Assembly (NCBI GenBank): GCA_965200895.1
Contig: CBDAVM010000002.1
Location: forward strand, 434,001-498,000
DNA length: 64,000 nt
Reading direction: 5' to 3'
From: WTFV01 sp965200895
Lineage (GTDB): Bacteria > Acidobacteriota > Vicinamibacteria > Vicinamibacterales > UBA8438
A program made the position numbers and the translations under genes. Position 1 is the stretch's first letter. Every line of letters starts with the position of its first letter. Below are positions 18,642-24,988 of the stretch, piece by piece. Below the pieces are notes generated by a model that was not told the DNA's origin, searched no databases, and worked only from the letters and a program-made list of their open reading frames with translations.

Positions 18642-18917
18642 CTAGCAGCACAACTCACACCAGCCGCCGGCGACGTTCTCGAGCTGTTCCTCGTCGAGCT
18701 CGGGCGTTGGCGGCAGGGCGATGTGGGCGTTCTGCATGTCAATCTGATGCACGTGCACCCGCATGCTGTCCGGCAACTCCACGCCGAATTCGCGGCTGAT
18801 GACGGCCTTGGGGTCGGCCACGAACGCCGCCCGGAAGTCGGTATCCTCGCCCGCCCTGTCGACGATCTTCTTCCGGATGTCCTCCGCCGTCACCATCATG
18901 CTCTCGAAATTCCCCAT
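18642..18917 (-). CDS. RiPP precursor peptide, NHLP-type leader with six-residue core WCELCC
   Basis: 91 aa. The leader (residues 1-85) resembles the nitrile-hydratase-like leader family: an N-terminal helix TAEDIRKKIVDRA, FRAAFVADPKAVI, the EFGVELPDSMRVHVHQ strand region and LPPTPELDEEQLENVAGG. The terminal VAGG is the usual double-glycine cleavage site for a peptidase-containing ABC exporter. What follows is only Trp-Cys-Glu-Leu-Cys-Cys. The core has three Cys and no Ser or Thr, so lanthionine chemistry by Ser/Thr dehydration is impossible, while Cys heterocyclisation to thiazolines would be possible. The ATG at 18917 has AAGGAGG at ideal spacing; the ATG at 18923 overlaps that site and is unlikely. 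No intact modifying enzyme or exporter is in the window. A broken TOMM cyclodehydratase lies next to it. Confidence 0.85.
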   Translation of the reverse strand: MGNFESMMVTAEDIRKKIVDRAGEDTDFRAAFVADPKAVISREFGVELPDSMRVHVHQIDMQNAHIALPPTPELDEEQLENVAGGWCELCC

Positions 18918-18926
18918 CTTCATCCT

Positions 18927-18962
18927 CCTTGCATGCACGGATGCCAGCCTTGCTTGCACGGA
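18927..18962 (-). repeat. Two 15-bp direct repeats upstream of the precursor start
   Basis: On the minus strand TCCGTGCAAGCAAGG and TCCGTGCATGCAAGG lie 21 bases apart, two helical turns. The proximal copy runs into the ribosome binding site. They could be a repressor operator or a local duplication. Confidence 0.5.
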
Positions 18963-18974
18963 AGGCCAGCTTCC

Positions 18975-19030
18975 ATACCCAGTGGTCTCCGAGCGAGACA
19001 GATGCGGCGTTCTGCATGCCGACCCCGCAC
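18975..19030. repeat. 56-bp dispersed repeat, copy 1 (upstream of RiPP precursor)
   Basis: Runs from ATACCCAGTGG through the shared core TCTCCGAGCGAGACAGATGC to CCCCGCAC. It is about 90% identical to 22751-22806. It lies about 60 bases upstream of the precursor start and could carry its promoter. Confidence 0.75.
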
Positions 19031-19100
19031 CGAAACCCGACCACCGTACCACGTCTTCCGAACGTCAGGTCGCCCGCTTCCACGGAAATCGTCCACCCAC

Positions 19101-19680
19101 ACCCTGCTCGTGACGGTCTGCAACGACTATCTCGACCGCCGCCACGACGACGTCAACCGGCGCCGCATCGCGTCCGGCGCGCCGTGGATGCTGCTGGCCC
19201 CGCGGGGTGAGCGGCCACTGGTCGGACCGGTCTTCCGGCCGGCGGAGCAGGGACCGTGCTGGGCCTGTCTCGTCCATCGCCTGCGCGGTCACCGGGAGAT
19301 CCACGAGTTCGTGCGCAGGCTCGCCGGCGACGACCGCGCGCCGGCGCCGCGGGTGTCCGAGCCGGTCGTCGTGGACGCGGTGTACGACCTGGCCGCAGCC
19401 GAGATCGCCAAGTGGCTGGTCCTCGACGCGCTGGCGCCGCTGCACGAGAACGTCATCTCGCTGGACGTCCTCGGCCTGCAGAGCGGGCAGCACGTGACGG
19501 TCCGCCGCCCCGCAGTGCCGCGCCTGCGGCGACGAGGCGCTGTATCGCCCCGACCGCCCGCCGGCGCCGGTGCGGTTGCGGCCGAGTCCCAGGCACGCGC
19601 GCAGCAGCGGCGGGGTGCGCTCGGTGCCCCCCGAGGTGACCCTGGCCCGTTACCGGCACCTGATCAGTCCGGTCCCGCCG
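19101..19680 (+). pseudogene. TOMM cyclodehydratase (leader-binding/E1-like + YcaO start), fragment
   Basis: The first frame reads LLVTVCNDYLD, VNRRRIASGAPWMLLAPRG, LVGPVFRPAEQGPCWACLVHRL, then AEIAKWLVLDAL and HVTVRRP. These are the hallmarks of the ThiF/E1-like docking part of azoline-forming cyclodehydratases, including the zinc-type CWAC pair. One extra base at 19512 shifts the frame. The continuation QCRACGDEALYRP, then GGVRSVPPEVTLARYRHLISPV, is the CxxC pair and the very start of a fused YcaO domain. The ATP-binding YcaO body, which phosphorylates the peptide backbone amide, is missing, as is the N-terminus. In its intact form the enzyme would bind a leader peptide and cyclise core Cys residues to thiazolines. 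Confidence 0.8.
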
Positions 19681-19823
19681 GTAACAACCGCTGCGCCACG
19701 CCACACCACACCCCGGCCCTTCAGATCGGAACCTCCACCGGAAACCGACTGTGAACCGACTGTACAGTACAGTCAGGTTTCACGAATCGATGGCGGTTGC
19801 GATCCGCTGTGAACGCGTGGGCC

Positions 19824-22319
19824 TCAGCGTCTTCTCTGTCTGAAACGGGTCCCGGCGATGATCATGAACGCGGCAAGCACCAACTGTGCGAAGACCGGGA
19901 GGGCCGGCACCGGGGCTGCATGCCGGAGAATCTCAGCGTCAGCGGCTCCCACTGTCAACTGAAAATCATCGCTGGCAGTGCCGCCAGCGGCGTCAGTTGC
20001 CGTGATCTCCAGCCCGAGCACGTGTTCGCCCTCCGGGCCCGTAGTCAGCGTCAAAACCTCTCCGGACCAGCCTCCGGTGACCTTGTTGCGCGCCACGGTG
20101 TTGATCGGGCCAGTTCGCACCTGACCGGTGCGGTTGTTCGTCGTGGTAACCATCACGCCGTACGTCACCCCGGAACCCGTGAAGTGCTCGCCCATGTCGA
20201 GCTCATGCGTCACGCTGTTAGCCAACGACAAATCAGAGAACTCCTGGACCAACGTCGCAGGGTCGTCGCCGTCTCCCGGGTCGTCGTCGCCGGCGCCGAC
20301 CGTGAGCTCGAAGCTGTCGCTGGCGGCTCCGACGTTGTTCGACGCTGTGATCTCGAGCGTCAACTCGTGGTCGCCGGTCGGGCCGGCCGTCAACGTAAGG
20401 ACGTCCTCGTCCCAAGCGCCGCGCACCTTGTTGCGCGCCACCGTATTGATTGGCGCGGTTCGGACGACGCCCGTCTGGTTGTGCGTCGTCGTGACGAGGA
20501 CCGAGTACTCGAGGTTGCTGCCCTTGAAGTACTCCGTCATGTCCAAGTCGTGCATCTGGTCGTGTGCCAGCATCAGATCCGGGAACTCGGTCGACACCGT
20601 CGCCGGCCCAGGTGTAGCGTGCACTTCGTCCGACCAGCCGCTGTTCGCCTCACCGGTCGTTTCACGGACCCGGAACTTGTACTCCTGACCGTCGGTCAGG
20701 CCATCTATCAGAGCGGTCGTTCCAGAGACCACCACGCTTTGACTGGTGCTCCAGTCGGCCTCTTCTTCGGCCCAACTGACCTCATAGTTCGGATCCGTCG
20801 AATCGTCGTCATCTGCAGAAGCCGTCACATCGAGCGATCTCGAAGCGACGTCAAGAGAGCTCGAGGACGAGCCGCATCCTGACGAAGCCGCGGCACCCCT
20901 CGCTGACGCTGCTTGGGCGCGGAACCCGCTCATCTGGTTTGCCTGCCCTGACACCCAGCAGAGACGCACCTCGTTTTCCCCCACCACAGGACGGTTTTGG
21001 ACGGTCGGGATCACGAGTTCGGGCGGTGTCCTTCCCGTCACTTCAACCGGGTCGCTGCAGATGTTGTCCGGCCAGTAGAGACATGCTTTGACTTGCACGA
21101 CGTACACGGTGTCTGCGGTCAGTTCGAACATGCGGTACCAGCCCGCGCGTATACTGCCCGACCACTCACTCCAGTCGGACGCTGTGCTTTCTTTGTATCG
21201 TACGTGCGACCAGTGTCCTTCTTCGGTCGTGTTCCAGTCGACCTGGAGCATCGTAGACGCCTGATCCAAATGGCTGATTCGCACATTCGTTGGCGCTGGC
21301 GGAGGGTCCGGCGGCGGACCCGGTGGAGACCCCGTCGTCGACCCTGTGGCCTCTGACGGCAGGCTGCACGTGTCGTGTGCGGTGCTCGTGCACGCACCTA
21401 CCTGGATGTCGTAGCTCGTGCCCGAGATGAGATCGTAGAGGTGGGCTGTCGCTACATTCGAGAAGACGTCGGTGTATCCCATCGGCATGTTGTTCTGGTC
21501 TGCAGGCCAGCTGTCCGATGTCTCCTTGTATCGGTAGCGCCAGTAGTTGTTTCCGTCGATGTGCCACCAGAACGACAGCGACGATGAGCTCGCTCGCGTG
21601 AGCTCGAGTCCGGGCGGTGGTGGCACTGTTGACGCTGCCGACCACTTCCAGACGCTGGTCGCGCTGTCGAGGATAGCGCTGTCGTCCGTTGATGAACGGA
21701 CGACGGTTCTGACGAACATCCGGTACGCGGTGCGTCGCGACAGTCCCGTGAACTCGTACGGCGCCGCGGTTGTGAATCCTTTGCTGTCATCGAGCGGTGC
21801 GGTTGCATTCGTGTCGGTGTTGTACCCCACTTGGTACGACACGCTGGATGGCGGTTCTCCTTCGTTCGACCAGCTGAACCTGATGGATGTATCGCCTCCT
21901 CCGACTGGTGATATGCTTTTTACTGGAATCGATGGGATCGCTCCTTCCACAGTGGCAGATACAGCTCCGCAAACGATTGGATCGCTATTGTCGCAGTTCT
22001 CTGCATAGACCTTGTATCGATATCCTCGCCACGCATTGATCACGTAGACGTCGTCGCTCGTGCTGTCTCTGGTTTGGTTCTGCCAGTCATCGCTTCCTCG
22101 CTGGTACCAGATGCGCACCTTCGGTTGAGGTGCGTCGTCGATCTCAACGCGGAGATCGCCTCTGACGTTCGTGCTGCTCCCATCCCCGGGTCCGTAAACC
22201 CGGGTGATCGTCGGTGCCGGGTAACTCGGTGGTGGTTGTGGTGGTTGTGCCTCGCTGGTGCCCACTGCGGGGACGACCAGGAGCAGCGCGCACAGCGTCG
22301 TCCGGCCAGTCTTCGACAT
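19824..22319 (-). CDS. Secreted multi-domain fibronectin type III protein with C-terminal sorting-like tail
   Basis: 831 aa. A signal peptide (TTLCALLLVVPAVGTSEA) is followed by about five fibronectin-III-like beta-sandwich units separated by Pro-rich linkers (PPGPPPDPPPAPTNV). A Ser-rich and an Asp-rich stretch follow. Two tandem copies of an Ig/cadherin-like unit come next, each about 95 aa and sharing D-M-x-E-x-F and APINTVARNKV / GPINTVARNKV. The end is PVPALPVFAQLVLAAFMIIAG plus RFRQRRR, a short motif, membrane helix and basic tail like IPTL/PEP-CTERM sorting signals. It is probably a cell-surface adhesion or interaction protein. GGGAGGT precedes the ATG. Codon choice and base composition look less GC-rich than the neighbours, which fits acquisition by transfer. 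Confidence 0.85.
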   Translation of the reverse strand: MSKTGRTTLCALLLVVPAVGTSEAQPPQPPPSYPAPTITRVYGPGDGSSTNVRGDLRVEIDDAPQPKVRIWYQRGSDDWQNQTRDSTSDDVYVINAWRGYRYKVYAENCDNSDPIVCGAVSATVEGAIPSIPVKSISPVGGGDTSIRFSWSNEGEPPSSVSYQVGYNTDTNATAPLDDSKGFTTAAPYEFTGLSRRTAYRMFVRTVVRSSTDDSAILDSATSVWKWSAASTVPPPPGLELTRASSSSLSFWWHIDGNNYWRYRYKETSDSWPADQNNMPMGYTDVFSNVATAHLYDLISGTSYDIQVGACTSTAHDTCSLPSEATGSTTGSPPGPPPDPPPAPTNVRISHLDQASTMLQVDWNTTEEGHWSHVRYKESTASDWSEWSGSIRAGWYRMFELTADTVYVVQVKACLYWPDNICSDPVEVTGRTPPELVIPTVQNRPVVGENEVRLCWVSGQANQMSGFRAQAASARGAAASSGCGSSSSSLDVASRSLDVTASADDDDSTDPNYEVSWAEEEADWSTSQSVVVSGTTALIDGLTDGQEYKFRVRETTGEANSGWSDEVHATPGPATVSTEFPDLMLAHDQMHDLDMTEYFKGSNLEYSVLVTTTHNQTGVVRTAPINTVARNKVRGAWDEDVLTLTAGPTGDHELTLEITASNNVGAASDSFELTVGAGDDDPGDGDDPATLVQEFSDLSLANSVTHELDMGEHFTGSGVTYGVMVTTTNNRTGQVRTGPINTVARNKVTGGWSGEVLTLTTGPEGEHVLGLEITATDAAGGTASDDFQLTVGAADAEILRHAAPVPALPVFAQLVLAAFMIIAGTRFRQRRR

Positions 22320-22341
22320 CTTGACCTCCCCAGACCTCATC

Positions 22342-22414
22342 GAGCTCCGCCCCCGTGCTACACCTTGTGAGATCCAATCGCGCGCTTCCCGCGATCGGGA
22401 CGCTCGAACGGCGT
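22342..22414 (+). repeat. 73-bp dispersed repeat, copy 2
   Basis: Differs from 15988-16060 at a single base. It lies 22 bases upstream of the start codon of the fibronectin-III gene. Both copies have the same orientation and lie directly upstream of minus-strand coding sequence, so the repeat might supply a promoter. Confidence 0.9.
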
Positions 22415-22493
22415 CCCACCCAAACCCCAACACCATGTGCGCCACACTTGACCAGGGGGCTCGGCGTCCGACCCCTTCTCGACGCCCTCCAGA

Positions 22494-22663
22494 CCAGCAG
22501 ATCCCGCTCATCGGACCGCTGGCCGAAGTCGCCGCCGGCACGCCGATCGTCTGCGACGCCAACACCGTCGAGCGCATGCCGGCGGCCATCGCCGACCGGT
22601 TCCGGCCCCGGCCGGACTACCTGCTCACCGTGCGCGGCAACAGCATGAACCGCACCCGCATCG
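22494..22663 (+). pseudogene. S24/LexA-like repressor, central fragment
   Basis: Reads IPLIGPLAEVAAGTPI, carrying the Ala-Gly bond at which LexA-type repressors cleave themselves, then MPAAIADRFRPRPDYLLTVRGNSM, which reaches the catalytic serine. It stops making sense there. The helix-turn-helix domain and everything after the serine are missing. It complements the fragment at 16975, which begins at the same serine motif. Confidence 0.7.
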
Positions 22664-22750
22664 TCGCCGCTGAAGTGATCGAACATGTCGAGGATTCGCT
22701 CGAGCTTTCCGCGCCGAGCTCGGGGAGAGCGGCGGCAACGCGCCCCCTAT

Positions 22751-22806
22751 ATACCGAGTAGTCTCCGAGCGAGACAGATGCGGGCGTTCTGCAGGCGACC
22801 CCGCAC
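22751..22806. repeat. 56-bp dispersed repeat, copy 2
   Basis: About 90% identical to 18975-19030 over equal length, with two compensating single-base gaps. Here it has no coding sequence beside it. Confidence 0.75.
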
Positions 22807-23131
22807 TTTCTGGACGTTCGACCGCGAGGCCAGCGCCATCACGCCGCGCGCATTCAGTGGCGGCGGGGACGGGGCCTCCATCGATCAGCTCTTCATCACC
22901 CACGCCGCGAACGACACGCTGATCGACCGCGCCGCCGAGCCCGGCCGCCTATAGCACCAGGCAGGAGTTCAGCGGCATGATCATCGACAACAGCAGCGCC
23001 TGAGCGGCGCCACGGCCGCGTCTGAATCCACGGCCTCTGCCCAGTCGCGCTGGCCCGAGCGATACGGTCGCCGCCGTACCCGCCGTCCCGCATCACCGGT
23101 GTAGAATCACCTCAAGGGAGACACGCACGAC

Positions 23132-23497
23132 ATGGCCGACCACACTGCGCCCGCCGCCGAGCACGCAGCCAGCCCCGCAAAACCGAGACTCTCGGCCGAC
23201 ACCAGGTGGATCGTCACCACCGGCATCGCCCTCGGAGTCCTGCTGGTAGCTCTCACCAGCAGCGCGCTCCTGCTCATCAACGCCCGGATCGACGACACCA
23301 ACAACAACGTGCGCGAGCTCCGCACCGAGATGCACGCGATGCGTGCAGACTTGCAGACCGAGATCCGCGAACGCCACGCAGACTTGCAGACCGAGATCCG
23401 CGAACGCCACGCAGACATGCAGACCGACATCCGCGAACTCCGCGGCATGTTGCTCCAGCTCCTCGAACGGACTGAACCAGCCAGCCCGGTCGACTGA
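23132..23497 (+). CDS. Small membrane protein with tandem-repeat coiled coil
   Basis: 121 aa. One membrane helix (IVTTGIALGVLLVALTSSALLLI, about residues 27-49) is followed by a charged helix. This helix contains an 11-residue unit ADLQTEIRERH repeated in tandem, with a third degenerate copy ADMQTDIRELR. Eleven-residue (hendecad) periodicity favours a long coiled coil. The N-terminus is short and Ala/Pro-rich. The function is unknown; the layout resembles small stalk or scaffold proteins. GGGAG precedes the start. Confidence 0.7.
   Translation: MADHTAPAAEHAASPAKPRLSADTRWIVTTGIALGVLLVALTSSALLLINARIDDTNNNVRELRTEMHAMRADLQTEIRERHADLQTEIRERHADMQTDIRELRGMLLQLLERTEPASPVD
23342..23418 (+). repeat. 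33-bp tandem repeat inside the coiled-coil gene
   Basis: A unit starting GCAGACTTGCAGACCGAGAT occurs twice identically and then once in diverged form. The number of units could vary between strains without breaking the frame. Confidence 0.8.
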
Positions 23498-23503
23498 ACA
23501 CCC

Positions 23504-23516
23504 GGGGGGGGGGGGG
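23504..23516 (+). repeat. Homopolymer of 13 G residues
   Basis: An uninterrupted G13 run directly after the stop codon of the coiled-coil gene and directly before the 200-bp dispersed repeat. The exact length is uncertain in any sequencing read. Confidence 0.8.
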
Positions 23517-23713
23517 CCGGGCGCAGCCCGCCACCCGCCTCGCAAATCACGCCCCGTCAGCCGCCCGCACCCGCCCGTTCCACGGGTGCAATCTTGTACA
23601 GTGCGTCGTGATCAACCGTCGGTTGAAGTAGGATCCGTGGGAACGAAACAGGCCAGACGCCGTAAGCCATTGTGTTTACAGGACTTACGTCAGGGTCAGA
23701 CGCACCACAGAGC
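23517..23713. repeat. About 195-bp dispersed repeat, copy 2
   Basis: Very similar to 45691-45890 over its whole length. Its middle part (from CCGTTCCACGGG to GAAGTAGGATC) also occurs at 17167-17227. Near its right end is an inverted repeat CGTAAG...CTTACG with a 17-base loop. The right end abuts the cut end of the DUF1156 methylase fragment. It contains no gene long enough to be a transposase, so it would be a non-autonomous element or a recombination scar. Confidence 0.85.
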
Positions 23714-23735
23714 GGACGCTCGCCGAATTCGGCGA

Positions 23736-23880
23736 GCGTCAGGCCACGAAACAGCGTACCCGGCCGACGGGCGAACCACTTGTGCACGGCGATGATCGGG
23801 CGGTAGTTCTGCTGGATCTGTTTCTCTCGGCGGGCCATCGCCGCAACAAACGCGATGTCGAAGTGGGCCTCGATGGACAT
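23736..23880 (-). pseudogene. DUF1156 DNA methylase, N-terminal fragment
   Basis: Starts MSIEAHFDIAFVAAMARREK, followed by QIQQNYRPIIAVHKWFARRPGTLFR and LAEFGE. This is the highly conserved N-terminus of large DUF1156-containing DNA methylases found in defence loci. After about 48 codons the match ends at the dispersed repeat. The several hundred remaining residues, including the catalytic motif, are absent. Confidence 0.75.
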
Positions 23881-23931
23881 GGCCGTCAGGCTCCTGCCGG
23901 CGGCGGAGCGGCGTCCGTGGTCGCCATCGGC

Positions 23932-24843
23932 TCACGCCGTCTCCGGCGTGAACGTCACATCCCCGGCCGCGGTGTCGCCCGGCGCCAGCACGACGACCCC
24001 GGTGTCGGTGCGACCGGCGTCGGCGAGATTGAAGCCGTCGATGCAGTTGGTCGCCGGCTCGACGCAGAAGAAGTCCCGGCCCGCCGGCGTGTAGACGACG
24101 AGGCAGGCGTAGACCGGGTCCGCGTCGATCCGCAGCCGCGCGTTCCACTCGGGCCAGTCGATGACGGCCTGCCCGCCGAAGCCGACGAAGTTGTTGTCGA
24201 GCGTGGTGGTGTCCGGATTCAGGCCGGCGCCGCCGGGCAGGAGCTGCGGGGGCGGTGGCGCGAGGGTGACCGGCATGAGCCCGGCGTCGGCTTCCCACAT
24301 CCGACCGACATCGGCGCGCACGGTGACGCGCGGCGTGCGGATGAAGTACGGATGGAGGCCGAAGCCGACCGGCATCGGTGCGCTCGCCTCGTTGGTCACC
24401 GTGAAGCGGATCCGGAGTCGCGCGTCGGTCAGGTCGAACGCCTGCTGCGCGACGTACGTCCAGGGCCACGAGTCGGCCGGATGGCGGTATTCCATCGTCA
24501 GGGCCGCGTCGGAACTGGAGGTTACGGTCCACGGTTCGCGCCAGGCGTGCCCGTGGATGGCGTGCGGCTCGGGCGGGAAGTTCTGCGGAAGCTGGATGGT
24601 CCGCCCGCGGAAACGGAACGCCGCGTCCCGGATGCGGTTCGAGAACGGCACCATCGGGAAGCTCGACATGCCGCCGGCCGCGCGGCTGGCGATGGCGTCG
24701 GGCGGCGCCGAGCGCAGCCACTCGATGGAGGCGCCGTCGCGGTCCGAGGCGTAGCGGGTGATGGAGCCGCCGACCTCCGGCGCTACGGCCAGATGCGTCG
24801 AACCGGCCCGCAGCTCGATGACTTCCGGCGTGTCCTGGGTCAT
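23932..24843 (-). CDS. Aldose 1-epimerase (mutarotase) family protein
   Basis: 303 aa. Interconverts the anomers of hexoses, or acts on a related sugar. Family marks in order: the substrate-contacting SNRIRDAAFRFRG, HAIHGHAWREPW with the catalytic-type histidine, GFGLHPYF with the second histidine, and FFCVEPATN with the glutamate expected as catalytic base. No signal peptide, so probably cytoplasmic. The gene is directly upstream, in the same orientation, of the DUF1156 fragment and 145 bases downstream of bipA. Confidence 0.85.
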   Translation of the reverse strand: MTQDTPEVIELRAGSTHLAVAPEVGGSITRYASDRDGASIEWLRSAPPDAIASRAAGGMSSFPMVPFSNRIRDAAFRFRGRTIQLPQNFPPEPHAIHGHAWREPWTVTSSSDAALTMEYRHPADSWPWTYVAQQAFDLTDARLRIRFTVTNEASAPMPVGFGLHPYFIRTPRVTVRADVGRMWEADAGLMPVTLAPPPPQLLPGGAGLNPDTTTLDNNFVGFGGQAVIDWPEWNARLRIDADPVYACLVVYTPAGRDFFCVEPATNCIDGFNLADAGRTDTGVVVLAPGDTAAGDVTFTPETA

Positions 24844-24988
24844 GGACGGGATCGTAGCCCGACAATGGCCGCCCGCGGCTCCGATCGCCGCCCGAATCGC
24901 GGCCGCCGACGGCGATGACGATGTCGATGAGGCTCCCGCTCCGGCCGTTCGGCTGCAGCACGGAGACGGCTCACGGCCGGATTCGTCC

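Larger units (their letters stand above)
22320..23131. other. Gene-poor junk segment with repeats and a repressor fragment
   Basis: Contains copy 2 of the 73-bp repeat, an S24/LexA fragment, and copy 2 of the 56-bp repeat. Short open stretches near 22810-22955 (TFDREASAITPRAF, IDQLFITHAANDTLIDRA) may be gene remains, but I do not recognise them. Confidence 0.6.

Noticed and set aside
18642..18917. Lanthipeptide precursor
   Set aside because: The core after Gly-Gly has no Ser or Thr to dehydrate, and no LanM-type gene is in the window.
18918..19052. A longer form of the RiPP precursor (136 aa)
   Set aside because: The extra codons lie in repeats, and the ideal ribosome binding site points to the ATG at 18917.
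23342..23418. CRISPR-like array
   Set aside because: The 33-bp repeats are contiguous without spacers and translate in frame as a coiled coil. No other array-like pattern was seen in the window.
23504..23516. G13 tract as a quadruplex regulator of the coiled-coil gene
   Set aside because: Nothing links it to expression, and its length is uncertain; kept only as a repeat.
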